Source of the DNA: Gammaproteobacteria bacterium
GTDB taxonomy: Bacteria; Pseudomonadota; Gammaproteobacteria; GCA-001735895
DNA length: 11,647 bases
Direction of reading: 5' to 3'
NCBI GenBank assembly: GCA_015494335.1
Contig: WGBK01000210.1
Coordinates: 1-11,647, forward strand
This document shows, piece by piece, positions 7,250 through 11,647 of this stretch. Position numbers and translations under genes: made by a program. Each line of letters starts with the position of its first letter. The stretch's first letter is position 1. The notes below the pieces were generated by a model. The model ran no database searches. It worked only from the letters and a program-made list of their open reading frames with translations, and was not told the origin of the DNA.

Positions 7250-7822
7250 TCACTCGGATGACGATTTGGCCTTCGAGACCACGACCATCGCCGGTCGGAC
7301 CAGCCGGTCGTTGAGCAGATAGCCCTTCTGCATCACCGACAGCACGGTGTTGGGCTCGTGCTCGCTGCTTTCCTGCTGGCTCATGGCCTGGTGATGTTCC
7401 GGGTTGAACTTCTCGCCGATCGGATGGATCTCCTCGATGCCGTGCTGCTTGAGGATCTTCTTGAACAGATCCATCGTCATCTCCATGCCTTCGCGGATGG
7501 TTTCCAGGGTCGCGTTTTCCTGCTGCGAGGCCTGGATGCCCAGTTCCAGCGAATCGGTGACCGGCAGCAGCGCCTCGACGAAGTTCTTCACCGCGTACTT
7601 GTGGGCCTGTTCGACCTCGCGTTCGCAGCGCTTGCGGTTGTTCTCGATCTCGGCCTTCAGTCGCAGGATCTGCTCCCAGTACTCCTGGACCTTCTGCTGG
7701 GCCTCTTCGAGCTCTTCGGTCAGTTCCTCGACCGACTTGGGGCTGTCCACGGACTCGCCGCCGTTCTGCGCCGCTTCGGCAGCGGCCTGTTGCTGTTCGC
7801 TCTGATCGTTTTCAGATGCCAT
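7250..7822 (-). CDS. grpE: Nucleotide exchange factor GrpE
   Basis: A 190-residue GrpE that releases ADP from DnaK and acts as a thermosensor of the chaperone cycle. The layout is normal: an acidic, Gln-rich disordered tail (1-30), a long helix expected to form the dimer stalk (about 31-125), and the C-terminal beta domain (131-187). The beta domain has FNPEHHQAM at 139-147 and GYLLNDRLVRPAMV at 167-180, the parts of the family signature. The start is ATG 7822-7820, with GGAG 9 nt upstream (7835-7832); a longer in-frame start at 7864 would add 14 residues and overrun this site. It lies 50 nt after hrcA on the same strand and has its own sigma-32-like promoter overlapping the hrcA stop. A 9-bp hairpin separates it from dnaK. 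Confidence 0.97.
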   Translation of the reverse strand: MASENDQSEQQQAAAEAAQNGGESVDSPKSVEELTEELEEAQQKVQEYWEQILRLKAEIENNRKRCEREVEQAHKYAVKNFVEALLPVTDSLELGIQASQQENATLETIREGMEMTMDLFKKILKQHGIEEIHPIGEKFNPEHHQAMSQQESSEHEPNTVLSVMQKGYLLNDRLVRPAMVVVSKAKSSSE

Positions 7823-7862
7823 GGGGTTGTTCTCCAGATAGGGTTGACCAATTCTGCAGAAC

Positions 7863-7891
7863 AAGGTGGGGATCAGTCGGAGCTATTCAAG
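7863..7891 (-). promoter_or_regulatory. Sigma-32 (RpoH)-like heat-shock promoter of grpE
   Basis: On the minus strand, CTTGAA (7891-7886) lies inside the last codons of hrcA. After 14 nt comes CCCCACCTT (7871-7863), matching the sigma-32 -10 consensus CCCCATnTA at six of eight defined positions including the whole CCCCA core. The predicted start is near 7856, about 34 nt before grpE's ATG. The spacer length equals that of the dnaK promoter at 7229-7201, and of E. coli dnaK P1 as I recall it. Confidence 0.62.
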
Positions 7892-8913
7892 GCGGAAGAG
7901 AGAATTTTTGCCGTCATGTCCACGGCGGGGATGATGCGGTCGTAGGCGATTCGGGTCGGGCCGATGACGCCGAGCACGCCGAGCACCTCGTCGCCGATGC
8001 GATAGGGCGCGCTGACGACGCTGCAATCCTGCAGCACATCGTAGCCCGATTCGCTGCCGATGAAGATCTGCACGCCCTCGGCATCGGCGCAACCCTCGAG
8101 CAGGTGCAACAGCTCCCGCTTCTGCTGGAACACTTCGAAAAGCTCCTGCAGCTTGTGGATATCCTGGAGTTCCGCGAACTGCAGCAGGTTGCTCTCCCCG
8201 GCCGTAAGCAGCTCGTCGCGCTCGCTTTCGCCGCACACGGCGCCCATCACCTTGAGCGTGGATTCCAGGATATCGGCGACATCGTCGCGATGCTGGCGGA
8301 TCTCCTCGCGCAGCCGCGCCAGGGCCTGATTGAAATCACTGCCGATCAGGTACTGGCCGATCAGCCGCGCGGCTTCGCTGAGTTCCAGCTCGCTGTATTC
8401 GCGATCGACCTGGATCACGCGGTTGTGCACCTGATCGGAATTGATCACCAGGATCACCAGCACGCGGCGGTCCGTCAGTTTCATGAATTCCAGGTGGCGC
8501 ACCTCGATCTGCGGCGGGCGCGATACGCTGATGACCCCGGCCAGGCGGGTCATGTTCGAAAGCAGATCGGTGGCCGTGTGGACCAGGTCTCGGGTGGTCT
8601 TGCTTGGGCTCAACTCGGCGCTCAGGGCTTCGCGGGCCTCGGGGTCCGGATCCTTCACTTCGAGCAAACTGTCGATGAAGAAACGATAACCGGCCGCCGT
8701 CGGCACCCGCCCTGCCGAGGTATGGGGCTGCGCCACCAGGCCCATCTGTTCGAGCCGCACCATGATGTTGCGCACCGTGGCCGAGCTGACATCGAGCCGC
8801 GACAGCTTGAGCAGGGTACGCGAAGGTACCGGATGACCGTCCCGGGTATAGGCCTTGACCAGCTCGCGCAGGAGGCGCTGGGCGCGATCGTCGAGGTCGT
8901 AGTCTGCCGCCAT
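7873..8913 (-). CDS. hrcA: Heat-inducible transcription repressor HrcA
   Basis: A 346-residue HrcA, the usual length. HrcA dimers bind CIRCE elements and repress chaperone genes; GroEL keeps the repressor active. The N-terminal winged helix covers residues 1-80: VPSRTLL at 29-35, the recognition segment VSSATVRNIM at 42-51, then HTSAGRVPT and GYRFFIDSLL, all strongly conserved. A GAF-like domain and dimerisation region follow (segments such as VLVILVINSDQVHNRVI and GVIGPTRIAYDRII). The start is taken at ATG 8913-8911 (MAADYDLDDR); an in-frame GTG at 8922 is possible and neither has a clear Shine-Dalgarno. Still longer starts would run into divergent nadK. The gene lies 50 nt before grpE. No CIRCE sequence is visible in the window, so its own targets seem to be elsewhere. 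Confidence 0.96.
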   Translation of the reverse strand: MAADYDLDDRAQRLLRELVKAYTRDGHPVPSRTLLKLSRLDVSSATVRNIMVRLEQMGLVAQPHTSAGRVPTAAGYRFFIDSLLEVKDPDPEAREALSAELSPSKTTRDLVHTATDLLSNMTRLAGVISVSRPPQIEVRHLEFMKLTDRRVLVILVINSDQVHNRVIQVDREYSELELSEAARLIGQYLIGSDFNQALARLREEIRQHRDDVADILESTLKVMGAVCGESERDELLTAGESNLLQFAELQDIHKLQELFEVFQQKRELLHLLEGCADAEGVQIFIGSESGYDVLQDCSVVSAPYRIGDEVLGVLGVIGPTRIAYDRIIPAVDMTAKILSSALNSSD

Positions 8914-8933
8914 CGCAGTCACTGTCGCTTCGG

Positions 8934-8942
8934 TGCTATCAT
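8934..8942 (+). promoter_or_regulatory. Extended -10 promoter candidate for nadK-recN
   Basis: TGCTATCAT (8934-8942) combines a TGn extension with a five-of-six match to TATAAT. No good -35 is visible at 16-18 nt spacing, which extended -10 promoters can do without. Transcription would begin near 8949 and leave a leader of about 34 nt before nadK. It is the best candidate in the 69-nt gap between the divergent hrcA and nadK genes. Confidence 0.4.
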
Positions 8943-8948
8943 CGCGCC

Positions 8949-8954
8949 ATTCTA
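8949..8954 (-). promoter_or_regulatory. -10-like element for hrcA
   Basis: On the minus strand TAGAAT (8954-8949) matches TATAAT at five of six positions and lies 35 nt before the hrcA start. No convincing -35 is present. A weaker sigma-32-like alternative overlaps it: CTCGAA (8967-8962), 15 nt, CGCGATGAT (8946-8938), with a poor -10. The site overlaps the region transcribed from the nadK promoter candidate in the opposite direction. Confidence 0.25.
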
Positions 8955-8982
8955 AACGCTTTTCGAGACCGACAGCCAGCCC

Positions 8983-9870
8983 ATGAGTTCCGAACCCCTG
9001 GACCGAGCCTTCGAAACCATCGGCGTCATCGTGCGCCAGGGCAGCCTGTCCCGCTGCGAACCGCTGATGCGCATCCTCGACGCCCTGGAACGTCATGGCC
9101 GTCTGCTGGTGCATCCCCTCGACGGCGACGGCTGTCTCGACGGCTTGCAGCCGGTTCCGATCGAAGACATCGCCACCGAGGCGGATCTAGCGGTATCGGT
9201 GGGTGGTGACGGCACCCTGCTGGCGGCGGCCCGCGCCCTGGTCGATTCGCAAATCCCCCTGCTCGGCATCAATCTCGGTCGTCTCGGCTTTCTCGCCGAT
9301 GTCACGCTGGAACAGGTCGAGGCCCACCTGCAGAACATCTTCGACGGCCGCTACCGCATGGAATCCCGCTTCCTGCTCGAGGGTTGCATCGAGTTCGAGG
9401 AGCAGGAACCGATTCGCCACCGGGCGCTCAACGATATCGTGCTGCACAGTCATGAAAGCATCAGCATGATCGAGTTCGAGGTCTACACCAACGGCCAGCT
9501 GATCAACCGCCAGCGCGCCGACGGACTGATCGTGTCCACTCCCACCGGCTCCACCGCCTATGCGCTGTCGGGCGGCGGTCCGATCATGCACCCGAGCCTG
9601 GAAGCCCTGGCGCTGGTGCCCATCTGCCCGCACACCCTGAGCCATCGCCCAATTGTGCTGCCCTCCGACCAGCAGATCGAGATCCGTCTGTCCCAGCCCG
9701 GGCAGGACATCGCCCAAGTCAGCTTCGACGGGCAGAACCGCCGGCTCATCGGCGAGCGGGATCGCCTCGTCATTCGCCGTTACGAACGCGAAATCACGCT
9801 GCTGCACCCGGCCGACTACGACTACTACCACATCCTGCGAGCCAAACTGAACTGGAGCAACCAACCCTGA
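8983..9870 (+). CDS. nadK: NAD kinase
   Basis: A 295-residue NAD kinase that phosphorylates NAD+ at the 2'-hydroxyl to make NADP+ (E. coli NadK has 292). Key motifs are present: GGDGT at 74-78 for phosphate binding and catalysis, NLGRLGFL at 97-104, the ALND region at 148-151 with the acidic position next to Asn, and TPTGSTAY at 186-193 followed by SGGGP. The C-terminal part has SFDGQ at 247-251. The start ATG 8983 gives a natural-length N-terminus; only a weak Shine-Dalgarno is visible. It diverges from hrcA with a 69-nt gap, and its stop TGA (9868-9870) shares its last base with the recN start, so the two genes are translationally coupled. Confidence 0.97.
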   Translation: MSSEPLDRAFETIGVIVRQGSLSRCEPLMRILDALERHGRLLVHPLDGDGCLDGLQPVPIEDIATEADLAVSVGGDGTLLAAARALVDSQIPLLGINLGRLGFLADVTLEQVEAHLQNIFDGRYRMESRFLLEGCIEFEEQEPIRHRALNDIVLHSHESISMIEFEVYTNGQLINRQRADGLIVSTPTGSTAYALSGGGPIMHPSLEALALVPICPHTLSHRPIVLPSDQQIEIRLSQPGQDIAQVSFDGQNRRLIGERDRLVIRRYEREITLLHPADYDYYHILRAKLNWSNQP

Positions 9871-11552
9871 TGCTGGACAACCTGTCGATCCGAAACTTCG
9901 CCCTGATCGAACGCGCCGACATCGATTTCGAACCCGGCATGACGGCCCTGACCGGCGAGACCGGCGCCGGCAAGTCGATCCTGCTCGATGCCATCGGCCT
10001 GGTGCTTGGCGACCGTGCCGACGCCGACAGCGTCAAGGCCGGCTGCGACAAGGCCGAGATCGTCGCCCGATTCGACCTGCAGCAGCTGCCCGAGGCCCGG
10101 CAATGGCTGCAGCAGCAGGAACTGGAAGACGATGGCGAGTGCCTGCTGCGCCGCGTGGTACAGGCCGGCGGGCGCAGCAAGGCCTGGATCAACGCCACCC
10201 CGGTCACCCTCGGTCAGTTGCGCGAACTGGGCGAACTGCTGGTGGATGTGCACGGCCAGCATGAACACCAGTCCCTGCAGAAAGCAGCTGTACAGCGCGA
10301 CCTGCTCGACCGCTCCGGGCAACTGGAAACCGAGCTCGAGCGCGTAGCCGAGGCTCACCGCCAGTGGCGGGAGGCGGAAACCCGCCTGCGGGCGGCCCGG
10401 GACCAGTCCGCGGACAAGCAGCAGCGCATCGAACTGCTGCAACTGCACCTGCGCGAACTCGAGGAACTGGCCCTGCAGGCCGGCGAGGCCGCGCAACTGC
10501 GCGAGGAACACCAGCGCGCCGCCCATGCCGGGCAGATCCTCGAAACCGGCAGCGATGTGGTCGGCCGGTTGTACGAGAACGACGCCAGCCTGCAGGCCGA
10601 GCTGGCCCGCTGTGTGCGCTCTCTCGACGAACTGAAGCAACTCGACCCGTCCGTCAGCGAGATGCACGAACTGCTCGCCAGCGCGCTGATCCAGGTCGAG
10701 GAAGCGGCCAGCGGCCTGCGCGGCCATATCGACGCCATCGACGCCGACCCGGCACGGCTGGAGTGGCTCAACCGTCGCCTCAGCCAGATCCAGTCGCTGG
10801 CGCGCAAACACCGCGTCGAGGAAGAGGAACTGGTGCCGCTGGCCGAGCGGCTGCAGGAGGAATACCGTCAGCTGACCCTCGACGAAAGCGGTATCGAGGC
10901 CCTGGAACAGGCCCTGGAGTCAGCCCGTGGCGACTACCTGGCAACCGCCGATGCGCTCAGCGCGCGCCGCCGCGAGACCGCCGACGACCTGTCGCAACGC
11001 ATCACCGCCGTGATGCAGACCCTGGGCATGGAAGGCGGGCGTTTCGGTATCGAGGTGGAAACCCAGCCAGAACCGGCCCAGTGGGGCGCCCGCGGCCGGG
11101 ATCGCATCGTGTTCCAGGTCAGTGCCAACCCCGGCCAGCCCCTGAAGCCCCTGACGCGGGTTGCTTCCGGCGGCGAACTGTCGCGCATCAGCCTCGCGAT
11201 ACAGGTCATCCTCAGCGAGGCCGACCGCATCCCGACCCTGATCTTCGACGAGGTGGACAGCGGTGTCGGTGGCGGCATCGCCGAGATCGTCGGCCGCCTG
11301 TTGCGTCAGATCGCCGGGGACCGGCAAATCCTCTGCGTGACCCACCTGCCCCAGGTGGCGGCCCAGGCGCATCATCACTACCGGGTGCGCAAGCAGAAGC
11401 AGGAACAGGCCACCCATACACAACTGGAAGCCCTGAACGATTCACAGAGAGTGGAGGAGATCGCCCGCATGCTCGGCGGCATCGACATCTCGGAACAGAG
11501 CCGTGCCCACGCGCGGGAAATGATCGAGGGCGCCCTGTCCCGGGCCAGTTGA
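9870..11552 (+). CDS. recN: DNA repair protein RecN
   Basis: A 560-residue SMC-like ATPase of double-strand break repair (E. coli RecN has 553), acting with RecA at broken ends. The N-terminal head half has the Walker A motif GETGAGKS at 29-36 in the typical context MLDNLSIRNFALIE. A long Gln/Glu/Arg-rich helical middle (about 150-370) is expected to form the short coiled coil. The C-terminal head half has the ABC signature SGGELS at 433-438 and Walker B LIFDEVD at 457-463, then THLPQVAAQAHHHYRV. The start ATG 9870 overlaps the nadK stop as TGATG, so no separate leader exists. I saw no LexA-type box near its start. It ends 7 nt before the convergent fur-like gene. Confidence 0.97.
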   Translation: MLDNLSIRNFALIERADIDFEPGMTALTGETGAGKSILLDAIGLVLGDRADADSVKAGCDKAEIVARFDLQQLPEARQWLQQQELEDDGECLLRRVVQAGGRSKAWINATPVTLGQLRELGELLVDVHGQHEHQSLQKAAVQRDLLDRSGQLETELERVAEAHRQWREAETRLRAARDQSADKQQRIELLQLHLRELEELALQAGEAAQLREEHQRAAHAGQILETGSDVVGRLYENDASLQAELARCVRSLDELKQLDPSVSEMHELLASALIQVEEAASGLRGHIDAIDADPARLEWLNRRLSQIQSLARKHRVEEEELVPLAERLQEEYRQLTLDESGIEALEQALESARGDYLATADALSARRRETADDLSQRITAVMQTLGMEGGRFGIEVETQPEPAQWGARGRDRIVFQVSANPGQPLKPLTRVASGGELSRISLAIQVILSEADRIPTLIFDEVDSGVGGGIAEIVGRLLRQIAGDRQILCVTHLPQVAAQAHHHYRVRKQKQEQATHTQLEALNDSQRVEEIARMLGGIDISEQSRAHAREMIEGALSRAS

Positions 11553-11559
11553 GGGCAGT

Positions 11560-11647
11560 TCAGGATTTCTTCGGGGACTCCGCCGGGAGCTCTTCGTCGT
11601 CGAAGTGCCCGTAGAGGATCATCGTATGCTCGGTGATGGTGAAGCCG
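11560..11647 (-). CDS. fur: C-terminal fragment, probable ferric uptake regulator Fur
   Basis: Twenty-eight codons precede a TGA at 11562-11560; the 5' part lies beyond the window. The visible end, GFTITEHTMILYGHF followed by an acidic tail, resembles the last beta strand and tail of Fur (a GF.I..H...LYG pattern). Fur is the Fe2+-dependent repressor of iron uptake genes. Position supports it: fur lies next to recN in Pseudomonas and relatives. The DNA-binding domain and metal sites are not visible, so the call rests on a short match plus gene order. The tail has Phe where many Fur proteins have Cys after YGH. Confidence 0.7.
   Translation of the reverse strand, partial: GFTITEHTMILYGHFDDEELPAESPKKS

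Noticed and set aside
7816..8955. 379-codon + strand frame opposite hrcA
   Set aside because: A mirror of hrcA codons (rich in His, Leu, Asp and Gln) with no domain of its own; hrcA on the other strand has full conserved motifs.
8914..9114. ATG at 9114 as an upstream start for hrcA (413 residues)
   Set aside because: It would overlap divergent nadK by more than 100 bp and add 67 non-conserved residues; ATG 8913 gives the family length.
9825..10811. 328-codon minus strand frame opposite recN
   Set aside because: Antisense shadow of the Gln/Glu/Leu-rich coiled-coil part of recN.

Overview
The window is GC-rich chromosomal DNA from a gammaproteobacterium. Sampled lines of the core genes are about 65% GC. 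The core block has the order fur / recN / nadK / hrcA / grpE / dnaK / dnaJ / dapB. This is the recN-grpE-dnaK-dnaJ-dapB neighbourhood known from Pseudomonas and relatives, with hrcA retained between nadK and grpE. Genus cannot be fixed from sequence alone; an HrcA-containing lineage outside the enterics is suggested.

Left part (1-1102, + strand): the 3' end of a gene resembling the C-terminus of the large NAD-dependent glutamate dehydrogenase, then cmoM (tRNA wobble-uridine methyltransferase) 10 nt later. Middle left (about 1103-2208): one visibly AT-richer gene, a PAPS-type P-loop sulfotransferase, which looks acquired. Then an outer-membrane M48 metalloprotease lipoprotein (2209-3018), converging on dapB.

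Heat-shock block (3050-8913, - strand): hrcA, grpE, dnaK, dnaJ, dapB. By eye I find sigma-32-like promoters in front of grpE (7891-7863) and in front of dnaK (7229-7201), both with CTTGAA and a 14-nt spacer. A sigma-70-like promoter with a perfect TATAAT lies in front of dnaJ. The 210-nt dnaK-dnaJ gap carries four stem-loops in a row, including a perfect 14-bp inverted repeat. No CIRCE operator is visible in the window although HrcA is encoded here, so HrcA probably acts elsewhere and this block appears to be under RpoH control. DnaK, DnaJ and GrpE together form the Hsp70 chaperone machine; dapB (lysine/peptidoglycan precursor synthesis) rides at the end of the transcript.

Right part (8983-11647): nadK and recN on the + strand overlap by one base (TGATG) and diverge from hrcA. 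recN converges on the C-terminus of a fur-like gene with a 7-bp gap.

I see no CRISPR array, tRNA, rRNA, IS element or clearly new multi-gene system. The most interesting material is regulatory: the promoter and hairpin architecture of the heat-shock block, and the foreign-looking sulfotransferase gene with a ribosome-binding site buried in a hairpin.
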